This document shows positions 20,995-32,302 of a stretch of DNA of 64,000 nt, piece by piece. This DNA comes from Viridothelium virens. Taxonomy: Eukaryota; Ascomycota; Dothideomycetes; Trypetheliales; Trypetheliaceae. The stretch spans positions 310,001-374,000 of the forward strand of contig ML991773.1 in NCBI GenBank assembly GCA_010094025.1, in the 5' to 3' direction. How positions within the stretch are numbered: position 1 is the first letter of the stretch; each line of letters opens with the position of its first letter. The translations under genes and the position numbers were made by a program. Under the pieces are notes generated by a model. That model saw only the letters and a program-made list of their open reading frames with translations. It was not told the DNA's origin and did no database searches.

Positions 20995-23305
20995 TCAAGA
21001 ATGCGCCTTCACAATCTTCTCAGGCTCATAAACACTCGAGCTATCATCCCCGAACAAAGGCACATCCCCCTTTCCCCCCATCCTAATATATTCCTCCGGC
21101 TTCCTCTTCCCCGCCGGATCCATCTCCTTGCCCCTATCAATATTACCACCCTTCTGATCGCTAAACTCTCCATTTCCCGCCTGCACCGGGTGCGTCTTCT
21201 CCGACGCCACGGGCTTCCCCGGGTTCTTCTCGAACACCTTGATCGGCCGGTTCCGGCGGTCACGATCATGATCCGGCTCGCCGACCACGCGGGTGATCTT
21301 GACATCGTTAAGGCTAGCCAAGAGGGTGCGCTCGCGGACCGGCTTGCGATGCTGGAAGTCAAGGTGCTGGATGGCGCCCGTGAGGCCGTCAGTGCTGTCG
21401 GTGGGGTTGAGCATACCCGTGCTGAGTTCGGAGCCGACGGTCCAGGGATGCTCGAGGCAGTCGTCGATGGAGATGCGCTGGTCGACGGAGACGGTGAGCA
21501 TGCGGTCGATGAGGTCGAGTGCGGCGTCGCCGACCGAGTCCCAGTAGGGTGACGGGTAGTCGAAGCGGCCGGCTTTGATCTGTTGCGAGAGGGTGTATGG
21601 GTTTTCGGCCGAGTAGAGCTCGTCGGAGAAAGGAGGGAAGCCGCAGAGGCAGATATAGAGGACGACGCCGAGGGACCAGACGTCGACGGCGCGGGTGTAG
21701 CGGCGGTGGTTGGATTGTTCGAGGATTTCGGGGGCGACGTAGGAGGGAGTGCCACAGCTGTAGAAGTCCTGTTAGCAAACACTGCCTTATTCTTGGACAT
21801 GAGGAAACCATACAGAGTAGTCGTGAAAGACTCTTCGCCAATGATCTTTGCAAGTCCGAAGTCGGCTAATTTCACATTTAGGTCTTTATCTGTTAGGAGT
21901 ATGTTTTCGGGTTTAATGTCACGATGAACTATGTTTCGCTCATGCTGTTCATACATGTCAGCTTGAAGGAATGCATCCAGTACGTATCGAGAGACTTACC
22001 AGGTATTTGATGCCTTGGAATAGTTGAACAAACACCTTTCTTGTCTCTGCTTCTGTCAATTTCTGCTTCATCACAATCCAATTGAACAGCTCGCCCTCCG
22101 GAGCTAGCTCGAGAACAAGGTAGAATCCATCATTCTCATCGAAAGTATCTTTTAGACAGAGCACACTTGGGTGGCTCACGCCCATGAGCACCGCGACTTC
22201 TTGCTGGAGCCCATCAACTTTGGAGCGTTCAGAAGGCCCAGATCGCTTCTCAAATTTCTTGACCGCGAACCGATGACCCGAATCCTTTTCTATGCACAAA
22301 AACACCGTTGCGAAATGGCCTTTACCAAGCTGTTCGAGGATTTGATATTTTTGCTTGAATGCGCTCGTCTCTCGGCTGTGGGGATATCGGAAAACAAAGC
22401 GAGCCTCGTTTACTATAGATATCTCGTCTCCATCTTCGAGCTCACGACGCTTGTTGCGGCCGACAAGCGCCTCGTTGACGAAAGTCCCGTTGCCAGAGAG
22501 ATCTTCTAGGATGGCCACAGTGCCGCCGCCTCTATTCTCGCTGAAGAATAGTGCATGTCGATTCGAAACCACTGGATCATTCACCATTCGATCTGCGCGC
22601 AATCTCACATCAGTGCGAGCTCAAATATGAGATGTTACAAAATCAATTACCGCATTCCGGGTGTCGACCTATTAGGTACCCTCCTGATGGAACTCCTTTG
22701 ATTTTATTCTGCTCATACTCCTCTTCGTTCTTCTCGTACTCATCTCGGCGAACATGCTGCTTTCCATCTGTTCCGCTGGTGCTTCGAGACGGTTTCGGGC
22801 AGGCCGTTCGTTGTTTCAACACTAATGGACTGCCAAGTCTGTCATCCACAGGAAGCAAGTAACCCCAAACACCTTCCGTTGTCTCATCTTCAACCTCCCA
22901 GTAGCGACCTCGGGGCGGATAGATGAATTGAGAAAATGGTTGGGTATCTTGGGGTGGCGACGAGAGACCATTGGCAGGAGGACTGGAACGAGGAGTTGGC
23001 TGTCTGGTTTGGGATGGGTCATCTGGTTGGTGATCGGGGCTCGCGGTCGACTGCTTCATTTGCTCCGTAGCTGTCGAGTCTGAATGCGTAATTGGTGAGA
23101 GTAGTTGTGCTGGTTGCGCCGGTTGATCGCCGGCTTTCAAATCCTCACGAGAGGAAATGCGCTGTGAGCGGCGAGGTTTCTTCGCATCGGCTTCCTCGCC
23201 AACAGAGGGCTACAGACAAGACGTCAGTGCAAATCTTTATTTGGATGGATTGGGTGGGAGTACTCGGCCGCGTTTGAGTTGGGTGTTTTCAGCGGTAGGA
23301 GACAT
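20995..23305 (-). CDS. chk2: CHK2/Rad53/Cds1-type checkpoint kinase with FHA domain, 695 aa
   Basis: Five exons: 23305-23264, 23209-22651, 22592-22000, 21944-21814 and 21757-20995. All introns are 54-58 nt. After a disordered Ser/Pro/Gln-rich N-terminus an FHA domain spans about residues 115-260 (GGYLIGRHPEC joined by splicing to DRMVNDPVVSNRHALFF; LSGNGTFVN). The Ser/Thr kinase domain covers about 284-550: LGKGHFATV loop, HRDIKPEN catalytic loop split from GIKYL by intron 3, DFGLA, and the activation segment completed across intron 4 (LCGTPSYVAPE). FHA followed by a CAMK-type kinase is the architecture of CHK2 relatives (Cds1, Rad53, Neurospora PRD-4, Aspergillus ChkB), which transmit DNA-damage and replication-stress signals. 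The C-terminal tail is basic and Lys/Asp/Glu-rich. It shares a divergent promoter region with atg10. Confidence 0.95.
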
Positions 23306-24054
23306 GGTTATCTAATGATCCGAAAGATAGAGGCGGATGAAGACGGAAAGGGGTAATCGACCGGGCAGCTACTGACGTTGATATGCAAGTGCTGCCACGG
23401 GATTGATGAGATGGGTGGAAGGGAGCAATGGCACGGGCCGGTGGTGTATATAGACTCAAGTGGTTCGACAAACTCGAACAAATGAGGTAGTGGGGGCAGG
23501 TAGCTTGGGGTGGCCCGGGCCAGTCAGGCAACTATCCAGTCCAGTCGTATCAGTCACAGAAATGATTGTGCATCCTGTGCCAGACCCTGTAAGTGACGGG
23601 GCACCGGGACTGGATACCCAGGCCCAGGAAGAGACTCTGGCAACGGTTGAGGGATGAAATCCTCAATCGGCCGATGTTGACTACCAGCTTTGACGACTTT
23701 GTAAGGGGCGTGACGCTGTCTGTTACTCTTGTCACTCTTGTCACTCTTGTCACTCTTGTCACTCTTGTCACTCCTGTCACTCCTGTCACTCCTGTCCTGA
23801 CGCTTTCTTGTGTCAACTTCTCGACGCGTCCCGAATAATTGATTAGCTTTCGAAGGATGCCTAGAATCTCTCGGATGCGGAATAGCGGTGTCTACCGTGC
23901 TAGAACTACTTGAGGTGATCAGAACGCCACAGCGGAGCCGGTGCCGAAGCCCTCCTCCCCGCCGTGTCGCTCGTTTCCGCGCAGCGATGTCCCATCCATC
24001 TCGAGATCTCAAGGTCCTCTCCGAGTCGATCTCTATCACCCTCATGCGAAATCC
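23306..24054. promoter_or_regulatory. Divergent promoter region of CHK2-type kinase and atg10, with minisatellite
   Basis: Two genes with stress-related roles start on either side of this 749 bp. It contains the 9 bp minisatellite listed separately. A 163-codon minus-strand frame (23554-24045) reads through the array as SDK repeats, but it lacks homology cues and is not called. Confidence 0.55.
23722..23793. repeat. 9 bp minisatellite, 8 units
   Basis: Eight head-to-tail units. The first (GTTACTCTT) is a one-base variant, the next four are GTCACTCTT and the last three are GTCACTCCT. The variants are grouped into blocks, which is the pattern left by unit-by-unit slippage or duplication. A ninth partial unit (GTCCTG) follows. 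On the minus strand the unit reads AAGAGTGAC or AGGAGTGAC. Confidence 0.95.
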
Positions 24055-24892
24055 ATGTCAACCGTTGCCGATTTCCCTTTGGCGTCGAATGACGAGCTAG
24101 ATTTGGCTTTCAACCACCTCCAAGAAGCCTTTTATCGGCTGCAGGATGTTTCAACTGGTTGGACTGCTGTTGAGGTGAAAAGCCATGTACGCCATGTCTA
24201 TGTAAAATCAGATTATTGCGTGATAGGGAAGCTGAAAATTTCCGATAGCTCGGTCAGCGATATCTCAGAGTCAGTAGACAATTAGTAGCTCCAGACAGTA
24301 TAGCAGACCAAGAGGATAATTCCGTAGTTCATGAATTCGAAGAGGACGATCCGGTCTTGTCCATCTTTCTATTTGATAATGCATATTGTGTGGCTAATCA
24401 TAATCAGGAGGCTCTCCAGAATCCTGTTGCTACGAGTCGGGTTCCCCGAGTAGACTACGACGTAATACTCTCGCCAATCTACAGAGTACCTGTGGTCTAC
24501 TTCAGGCTTCGAGACGCTACAGTCCGAAATGAGAACCCCATTGATACAGTCTTTCGGTACATAGTGCCTCACGACCATCATCACGAGGTCAAAGTAGTCG
24601 GTATCGTTGGTGGGATAACAATGACAGTAGGCCATTTTCAATTGTCCTATATGCTACTGGAATCAAACTGATGACTATAACACGTTAGGACCATCCAATT
24701 GAGGGTACTCCAGCATTCTTCGTTCACCCATGCAACACTGCCGAAGCGTTGCATCATGCTGCAGAGCAAACCACCGCGCTGACACCACTCCAATACCTGC
24801 AGCTCTGGATGGGGATCGTTGGCCCCGTTGTGGGGCTGTACATTCCCACTGTCCTCGCTTTGAAATTGGAGGGTCTAGAACAGGACTCTTAA
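24055..24892 (+). CDS. atg10: ATG10, E2-like enzyme of autophagy, 237 aa
   Basis: Three exons: 24055-24186, 24249-24626 and 24689-24892. Both introns are 62 nt and contain stops in the open frame, so no single frame shows the gene. The first exon gives STVADFPLASNDELDLAF... and a conserved Trp (TGWTAVE). The second restores QRYLRVSRQL, then YDVILSPIYRVPVVYFRL. The third begins DHPIEGTPAFFVHPCNTAEA, where the Cys at about residue 185 is the catalytic residue, and ends with WMGIVGPVVGLYIPT. ATG10 accepts ATG12 from ATG7 and transfers it to ATG5. The protein is slightly longer than yeast Atg10 (167 aa) because of an acidic linker (ADQEDNSVVHEFEEDD). The exact first splice acceptor (CGATAG or GGTCAG) is uncertain by three codons. 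Confidence 0.92.
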
Positions 24893-25168
24893 GAGACCCT
24901 GTATCACTCCCTCTCAACAAATCATCACTGGAAATCACCAGATAACTAAATCCGGGCGCCAATAAAGTGCAACGTACCTTTATTGGTAGTGTGAAATCCT
25001 CGGCTATGTGGAAATCTCACTATAAGCCGATGCGCGAGAGTAACAGACAGATCGGCAGATTGGTCGGCAAAATCCGATGGCAGGCTGTTGTCAGTGAAAT
25101 CCTCTTCCCCAAACTTGGGCTCCCTCTGATGAATATTCTGTCCATTAGTCTGGTCGTGATTTTAAGAA

Positions 25169-25888
25169 TCAATCCTCATCTGATACATCCATGTCCTCGC
25201 CTTCGTCATCGTCCTCCTCCATTGGCTGGCTCTCTTCTTCGCTCTCTTCTTCCCTTCTCCTTTTGACGCCTTGGGGACTGGGTGTATCAACGGGTCCTTC
25301 GGCACCATTGGGCATCAACGTTGGCTTTTGCGGCAAGCCTTCAGGAGCAGGAGGCGCGGGGGCTATAGCAGGTTTTTGAGCGGTGGATGGAGGAGCGTCG
25401 AAGATAGATTGCTGGAGTTCGGACGTAGCGACGTCAGCTGCACCAGCTTCCGGCATCTTGAATGTACCATCAAGCTTGGCTATGGCATGAGATTTGCCCT
25501 TCGCGTATGAGATTTCCTGTTGAATAGTCCTTTCATTAGTAGTAGGAGGAGGAGCACAATTTCGAAAACGCACCAGGTCTTTTTCGAAGAAGTTAAACCC
25601 CTGTAAAGCTCGCATTGCTGTCGTGCTGGCCTGGATATCGCGAAACGTAACGTGGGCTTGTCCACGCATCTTCCTGGTCTTCAAAGCAACGATGTCAATG
25701 ACATGTCCATACGTTGAAAACAACATGTACAGAGATCGACGTAGTTCTTCCTTCTGGATTTTCTCCGGAAGATTTCTACAGTACAGTCTGGATCCATTAT
25801 CAGTTTTGCTCGATCTGCAAGGGAAATGCGACGCCTACGTTGAGTTGGGTGGATAGTTCGGGTGTGCTTTCCTCGCGTCGGACGCCAT
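25169..25888 (-). CDS. U1A/U2B''-type snRNP protein with single RRM, 203 aa
   Basis: Three exons: 25888-25839, 25787-25574 and 25516-25169, with introns of 51 and 57 nt. The start is MASDARKAHPNYPPNS. The RRM follows at once (about residues 17-95): LYCRNLPEKIQKEELRRSLY, LFSTYGHVIDIVALKT, RGQAHVTF (RNP1-like) and FFEKDLEISYAKGKSH. This arrangement, with a short N-terminus and one RRM of the U1A/U2B'' class, is that of the spliceosomal U2 snRNP B'' protein (Msl1), which binds stem-loop IV of U2 snRNA. The second RRM of animal U1A is missing; the C-terminus is instead Pro-rich and then strongly acidic (EEDDDEGEDMDVSDED), with a KRRREE basic stretch that could be a nuclear localisation signal. 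It is divergent from the ARPC1 gene. Confidence 0.92.
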
Positions 25889-26184
25889 GTTTGAATTTCG
25901 ACGGCTAATAGTGAATCGCCTTCAAAGGAGGGATATGCTCGGAGTTCGAATGTCGTAAGCTTTAAAGCATGAGAACGTGCAATCAGAGTCTGGAAGTTTA
26001 CACGCGAGATGGAATACAAACAGCCAGGCAGGTCGCGTGGTGTGCAAAGAAAGTTGACGTCGGAACTTTCCGTCGGCCTTCTCTCCGCGAGCGCTTCACC
26101 AACTGTGCCACTTTGCGCGTCATCAACCACCATACCTTCGCAAAGCCAAGCGCAATAGTAGAGAGCTCCTCCTATTGCCGCATC
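25889..26184. promoter_or_regulatory. Compact bidirectional promoter (296 bp)
   Basis: Only 296 bp separate the start codons of the U2B''-type and ARPC1 genes, so both transcripts must start from overlapping control sequences. No canonical TATA box is evident near either start. Confidence 0.6.
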
Positions 26185-27477
26185 ATGGCTTCACACGAAG
26201 TACACCACCTTTTCCACAACCCAATTGCCGATCACTCCTTCTCGGCAGACCGCAAGACTCTCGCCGTTGCTCGCGACAACAATGTCGAGCTCTACAGTCG
26301 CTCAGGCAATAGCTTCCAGCTCCAGGATGAACTCCGAGGCCACGACAAGACCGTCACAGGCGTAGACATCGCTTCACAAAGCGGCAGGATCGTCACATGC
26401 TCTCAAGGTACATCAATTCCCACCTCCAATCTACCCTAGCTACGGCACTCGCCTCTCTATCTCTCCCTCTCCCTCTCCTCTCTAACTCTCCTCTCTACCC
26501 TCCACAGACCGCAACGCCTACGTATGGGAGCCCTCCCCAACAGGCTGGAAACCGACGCTCGTCCTCCTCCGCCTCAACCGCGCCGCCACCTGCGTCCGGT
26601 GGTCTCCCGGCGAAACCAAATTCGCCGTCGGGTCCGGCGCGCGCGCCGTTGCCATCTGCAGCTTCGAGGCCGAAAACGACTGGTGGGTGTCGAAGCACCT
26701 GAAGCGACCGATCCGCAGCACCGTCACCGCGGTGGCCTGGCATCCGAATGGCGTGCTGCTCGGGTGCGGCGCGACGGATGGGCATGCCCGCGTGCTGAGC
26801 AGCTTCGTGAAGGGGACGGATGAGAGGCCTGAGCCGAGTGTCTGGGGCGAGAGGCTGCCGTTTGGGACGGTGTGTGGCGAGTTTTTGAATCGCACCGCTG
26901 GATGGGTGCATGGAGTCGGGTTTAGTCCGTCTGGGGATGCGATGGCGTTTGTGAGCCATGATAGTAGCGTCACGGTGGTGTATCCGACGGGGCCGGAGCA
27001 GCCGCCGAAAGCGGTGGTGAGTGTGAGTACGCAGTTATTGCCGTTTACGAGTTTGGTGTGGGTTAGTGAGTCGGAGATTGTGGCTGCGGGATATGTGAGT
27101 GGGTTGCCATGGGAGTTGAGGACAAATTGCTAATAATTCGTAGGACTGCGAGGCGTATAGATTACAAGGGGACTCGAATGGGTGGCAGCTAACAGGTTCA
27201 GTGGAGGGCAAAAGAAGGCCAGGCATGCCTCAGGAGAGGGAAGAATCGGCGTTGAACAAGTTCAGACAAATGGATCTAAAAGGTAAAACCAAGGATGATA
27301 CCCAATTGCCAACGGTACACCAAAATACCATCAGTACTGCAAGAAGTTTCCAGGAAAGTGGTGCTCACGTTAGCAAATTCAGCAGTAAGTTGATGACTTA
27401 TCAGAACAGCAAGAGCATTAACTAACCATGATGTAGCGAGCGGCGTCGATGGCAGAGTCGTGGTATGGAATCTGTAA
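26185..27477 (+). CDS. arc40: ARP2/3 complex subunit 1 (ARPC1/Arc40), 363 aa
   Basis: Four exons: 26185-26407, 26508-27094, 27144-27384 and 27437-27477. The first intron (100 nt) is strikingly CT-rich. The protein is a seven-bladed WD40 propeller from end to end: MASHEVHHLFHNPIADHSFS, WEPSPTGWKPTLVLLRLNRA, AGWVHGVGFSPSGDAMAFVSHD, and a final FSTSGVDGRVVVWNL assembled over the last intron. The ARPC1-specific insert before the last blade (NKFRQMDLKGKTKDDT) is present. ARPC1 binds Arp2/3 subunits and nucleation-promoting factors and serves branched actin assembly at endocytic patches. PAN1, an activator of that complex, lies in the same window at the right edge. Length is normal for the family. 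Confidence 0.96.
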
Positions 27478-27890
27478 TTTCCAGCCAATGAATGTCGAAC
27501 CGTAAATAGGTTCAGCCATTAAATAAGAAAAGAATACTCGAGTAATACCTCTCAAGCCATTGAACCAGCTCATTGCAACAAGAGTGGTTGCAATCACAGC
27601 TTAGAACATGATCCCTGACATACCGTGAAGTTCCTTTCGTCTAATCAATTATATCAATTTACTATGATAAGACGCGGTACTCAAGAGATTATGCCTGCTA
27701 ATAGGGCAATATTGTACCTTTTTAAGAACTCGGTTGTAGTAGAGCAATTCAAGTTTTGATTGAATCGAATATTGTCGTTTATGCACAATTATATCTCCTG
27801 TCTGCGAGCAACAAATCTCCACCACTGGAAGCAATTGTGAAGCAGCTCAAATGGGGTATCTTAATCAGAAGAATCGTTTTAACAAAAAGA
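27478..27890. other. Convergent 3' intergenic region
   Basis: AT-rich sequence between convergent genes. I see nothing coding in it. Confidence 0.6.
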
Positions 27891-30800
27891 TCACCGTTTC
27901 CTCTGAGACATTTTCTTATTATATTTCATTAATGCATCGAGACGGGGTGCCTTCCTCGTCTTACGTTTCGGCCGTTCATCGTCGTCATCATCATCATCGT
28001 CGTCGTCGTCATCCTCCTCACTATCGGAACTCGATTCCTCGCTATCACTCTCCTCTGCTGTCGCATTGACCTGAGAAGCTGTAGATCTGGCAAGGGACTC
28101 ACGACGTTGCGAAGATGCCTCTTGCTCCGCCTTTACTTCAGCAAGACTTGGAAATCGCCTGCTTTGAGGGCGTTGTGATGAAGGTGCGTTGGGTGTCTGA
28201 GGTGCTTTGAGGGCAAGGGAGCCTTGATTGGAGGTCGGAGTTGATCTTGTTGGCAAGGACGATGATGACTGATTTGCTTTGCTCCCATTCAACTGTGGTT
28301 GAGGTTCATCGTCGTCCTCTGATTCTTCGAAGCTTTCTTCAGATTCTTCCTCTTCCTCGTCATCATCATCCGCTGCGGTCTCTGAACGCCCTCTTTGATT
28401 GTTCACTTTGACTTCCTCACTGGACTCTTCGGCAGACTCTTCGGCCGATTGCTCATCGGAATCTCCACCGGTTTCTGATCGTGCGGTAACATTTTCTGAC
28501 GCTTCAGATTGTCGCTCTTGTCTCTGGGCTGTCGCAGGTCCAGACTCAGTCTTGGCCGCTTTTGAATTGGGTTCTTTTCCCTCCTTCTTTTCGTCGTTAT
28601 CTTCTTCTCCACTCCCTTCGTTTTCATCCTCACCATCTTCATTTCCCCCTTTGCCTTCTTTGTCTGAGTCCTGGGAATACTTCGATCCAGTAGCGACGGT
28701 ACTTTGAAGTGGTACGACTGTGATTTCGTCCTCCTTGCTATCGCTACTGAGTGAGTTGCTGTCCACTACGGGTTCTCCTGTGGCTTTCTCTTCTGCACTT
28801 CTTTGGGTCTGCTCTGCGCTTGTCTTCGCATTCGTCACGGCGCGATCACCATTACGTTCCCCATCCTCATTACGTCCTTTACCCTCTTCCCTGTCTTCAT
28901 CTTCGTCGTTTTCTGATTCATCCCTGCTTTCTGCCTCGGATTCATCATCTGCTCCAGCTTTCGCCTCGGTCGGGATTTCCTTGGTGGCTTCGGTCCCAGG
29001 ATTTTCTCCTGAGTTCACATGGGCTTTTGTCGTTTGCTCTGCAGCATCCGAATGTTGCTCTTCCTCTTCTTCGTTGCTGTCCTCTTCTAGATCCTCTTCG
29101 CTACCAGAATCTCCCAACTCTTGTTCTGATGAATTGCGATTTTTTGACTGTTTCAAATCAGTCTTGGCGTCTGTCATTTCGACATCATGCATTGAAGTGT
29201 CTGCCAAAGGATGAGATTCTTCCTGTTGGGTGATTGGAGATCCTAAGCTATTATGATTCACTTGCGTTGGCGGGGGAGACAGTGGCGTTCGATTTGAATT
29301 ACTATTGTGCAAGGGTTCTTGATTGACTGCTCGGCTTTCGACTGTTGCCCCTGTAGCATGCCTATCGAGCTGACGGTCGTCTACCATGCTTGCTTTTTGC
29401 TGCTGATCTGACTCATCATATGGTTCCCTTCCATTTTTCTGTACGGGAAGCGTGCCTGAATTTGGATTTGTGATCAACTCGGTCTCTGCCTCTGCCTCGC
29501 TTTTGTCATCATCCTCACTATCCTGGCCTTCTTCTTCTTCCTTCTTCTCTCGCTCACCTTCATTCTCCGCATCGCTTTCCTCCTCTTCACTCTCCTCCTC
29601 CTCCTCCTCCTCCTCCTCCTCCCCTTCGTCCTCGCTGTCTTTTTCGACGGTCTCGGCAACGGATGGACATGCTTGCGTAGGCGTCGGTGACACATATCGT
29701 GCAATTTTGCGTGACTTGGATTCTCTATTACCCATAGCTAGTTGATGTCTCTCTTTTTGGGCTTCTTCTGTCCCTTTCCGAACATTACCATTCTCGTGCA
29801 TTGTGAGAGAACTACCCTTTCCTTTACCCGGTAATTGATCTACCATGTGTAGGGATGACGCAGAATTTTCCAGACTTCTTTGGTTCTGAACATGCTTTGA
29901 CTCTTGGGATTTGGTGGCTGCTGGTGATTCCCTGTCTTTTGCAGTAGAATTTTTAGATGAAGCACCAACGACTGCCGAGTTGAGGTCCAAATTAGCATCC
30001 TCTCCATATGGCTTGCCCGTTCGATGTCCCAATTCAGGCTGCGTGGCATTAGATGCTTTCTCATGTTTATGTATAGAGGCACGAGATGAATTGCGAGTGT
30101 TTGAAAAGGCTTTTACGCCTTCAGGATCAGTACTATCATTCGGATCGGCATAGTCTTCAGGACGGTGCGAATCTACCGATGTCATTCCGGTCTCAGTCTC
30201 GGATTTTTTATCCCCATTTTCGGACGACATGCCAGTCCGGGATACCTGATCATGGTCTTGGGAGCTCTGCGATACGCTGGATTGATATCCAGCTCCCAAA
30301 GTCACAGCATTCGTATAACCCTCAGGTATTTCCATTAGTCCGTTTCTTGCCAAGTGGGAATTTCTTGCCTTGGATGAAGTACGATCGGTTCGCCAAGCTG
30401 GAGGTGCGGATGACCGAGTTTTCTGGAATGAGTCCCTCGCTTGAATTCCGACAAGGTGACGAGTCCCATAGGGTGGAGGCTGCATCGAGTTCTTCGGAAC
30501 ATGAACATTTGTAGCAGCATGTTCGTCGATTTCGAACGAAAGGATAGGTTGATCAGGGTGGGTAGGCTCCAACATACGCTCCATAATATGATCACCTATT
30601 CGCTGTCGCTTCATGGACTTACGACCAGCTTGAGGTAGAAGGCGCTTCTGAAAGGGGGCTGGTCGAAGGTTTGAAGTCGGCGGAAGTGACAATTGACTAT
30701 CGGGTAGGGCCTGTATGACCCTGATACACCGCATTTGGGGATCGATCTCTTCTTCAAAGATTGCTCCAATTGTATCTGAGAGATCGAGATCTCCTCCACG

Positions 30801-31086
30801 TGCATCTTGCAGCTTTCCTATTGTAAAGGCTCTATTCTCAATGTTACCAAACCGAGGACCGGGCATGTGTAATTGCCAGTAGAACCCACCCCTGTTGTGT
30901 TGTATGCAGATAATTAGTGGCATAGCGATGCGCAATCAAGTGCCAAACTTCTGAAAAGGACTGTTCTGGCGCGAAAGCCATAACCATCTTAATGGTAGCC
31001 TGGGATCGACTGAAGTCGGTCGCGTGTGGTGGAATCCATGATGTCGGGCCCTGCCGCAACGGCAGAACCTCCACGTACAGCCGCAT
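27891..31086 (-). CDS. Net1/Dnt1-like nucleolar protein (Cdc14-anchor family), 1045 aa
   Basis: Two exons: 31086-30890 and 30831-27891. The intron is 58 nt (GTGGGT...AATAG). The N-terminal domain of about 120 residues, MRLYVEVLP...FSEVWHLIAHRYATNYL, spliced to GAFTIGKLQDARGGDLDLSD and VIQALPDSQLSLPPTSNLRP, matches the N-terminal domain shared by yeast Net1/Tof2 and fission yeast Dnt1. The rest is disordered: Ser/Glu-rich with long acidic runs, including a ten-Asp run near the C-terminus and Glu runs near residue 450, ending in a basic tail (KRKTRKAPRLDALMKYNKK). Net1 holds the Cdc14 phosphatase in the nucleolus and supports rDNA silencing. Homology outside the N-terminal domain is compositional only, so the family is fairly sure and the Cdc14 role is inferred. 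Confidence 0.82.
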
Positions 31087-31970
31087 GAAGGATGAAGAGT
31101 AGATTTGGTTTGCATGGAGGGCGTTTGGAAACTTGCGCTGCAAAGCTGTTCTGGGCCGTCACTTTCGACTAGAGGTGTGGACTTTGAAGTAGAGGGATGC
31201 GGCGGCAAGATGATGCGCCTCACGGATGTGTGGATGTGGGTAGGTAGTGGACCGTGCACCTATCCACTAAATCGACCAAAGTCACCAAGCGGAAAATTAT
31301 TGCAACACCATTACATTCTCGAAATTACCGGTGATTGAGACAGGGAGACTGTCGTGGACTATCGTCATTGAGCATGTCAAACGGGCGCTTGTAATTATAG
31401 TGACTTGGCAGAGGAGCTCTCTCTTATACGTTTCTACGTATTTTGATAATACAGTCGTGCGAAAAAAGTCTCCGCCCGCTGGCGTGGGAGAATTGCTGAG
31501 GGTTGCTCGGACACTTCTGTCCCAGTACTGTAAGTCTGTAGAAAGTACTCTGCCCTAGAAGTAGCCAAGTTGTATAAGCATGGATAACTCCTCAAGATGT
31601 ACAAGAAAGCTTAGTGGACTCAGAAATGGATCCGGCGCATATTCACGACTGAAGCGAGGCTTGAGAAGTTCGAGAGGAAAGCGAATGAAGATGTGGGAAA
31701 ATTAGAACCATGGAATTACGTTTGGGAGTGCATGCAAGACAATACCGGCCGTCTTTCGGGCTCCCTGCCGCCTTCCGGGCTGCCTGCGGTGAATATTTTT
31801 CCTGTTGACGATCGAGTGGTGGCTCAACAATGTCATGAATTCTCACTTATAGCTCTTGAAGCATACGACGTTGTATAAGAAATCCTCAATTCGCCTTGAC
31901 CAAGTATGCATAATAGTCCCATGGCATTCCCCATGCATAGTTTCAAAGCATCCACTCCCCCTAGCCATGA
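31087..31970. other. Intergenic region containing MITE copy B
   Basis: This is the upstream region of the Net1/Dnt1-like gene and the downstream region of RPS28. Apart from the MITE there is nothing recognisable; a 61-codon frame at 31693-31878 is not convincing. Confidence 0.55.
31452..31530 (+). mobile_element. MITE copy B (79 bp), intact TA flanks
   Basis: It begins CAGTCGTGCGAAAAAAGTCT and ends CCCAGTACTG, with TA on both sides (31450-31451 and 31531-31532). The terminal inverted repeat pairs AAAAAAGTCT with the distal ACACTTCTGT. This copy shows the family boundaries most clearly. It lies about 365 bp upstream of the Net1/Dnt1-like start codon. Confidence 0.88.
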
Positions 31971-32302
31971 TCATCTTAGCCTCCTAGCCTCGCGTTCGGA
32001 TTCGAGCAAGCATAGGATATCGTTTTCGCGAACTATTTAGAGACACTGTCAGCACACTCTTTGATCGACGGTACCGGCTAGGCCCTTGAATAAGATGAGG
32101 AAGATTCACCTGGACCCTTAACATTGCGAATGATGCTTCGCGTGGTATCATCCATGAATTCGACGCGGACCTGAGTGACACCTCCACGGGAGCCTGAGCA
32201 TTGTTAGTTGTATCCCCTTCCCTCGATAATAGAGAGTGTACCTGTTCTTCCCAGAACACGGGTGACTTTGACGAGCTTGACGGGAACCTTGGCGGAATCC
32301 AT
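31971..32302 (-). CDS. rps28: 40S ribosomal protein S28 (eS28), 68 aa
   Basis: Three exons: 32302-32242, 32193-32110 and 32032-31971, with introns of 48 and 77 nt. The protein [21 protein letters not shown] joined to [20 protein letters not shown] and [20 protein letters not shown] is full length and nearly universal in sequence. eS28 is an S1-like beta-barrel protein near the mRNA exit of the small subunit. It is encoded divergently to HIS1. Confidence 0.98.

Noticed and set aside
23722-23793. Possible CRISPR-like array
   Set aside because: Head-to-tail 9 bp units with no spacers in a eukaryotic genome; it is a minisatellite.
23554-24045. 163-codon minus-strand frame with SDK repeats
   Set aside because: The repeats come from a DNA minisatellite, flanking residues are Arg-rich and unlike any family, and it sits where the divergent promoters should be. 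Not excluded, but unsupported.
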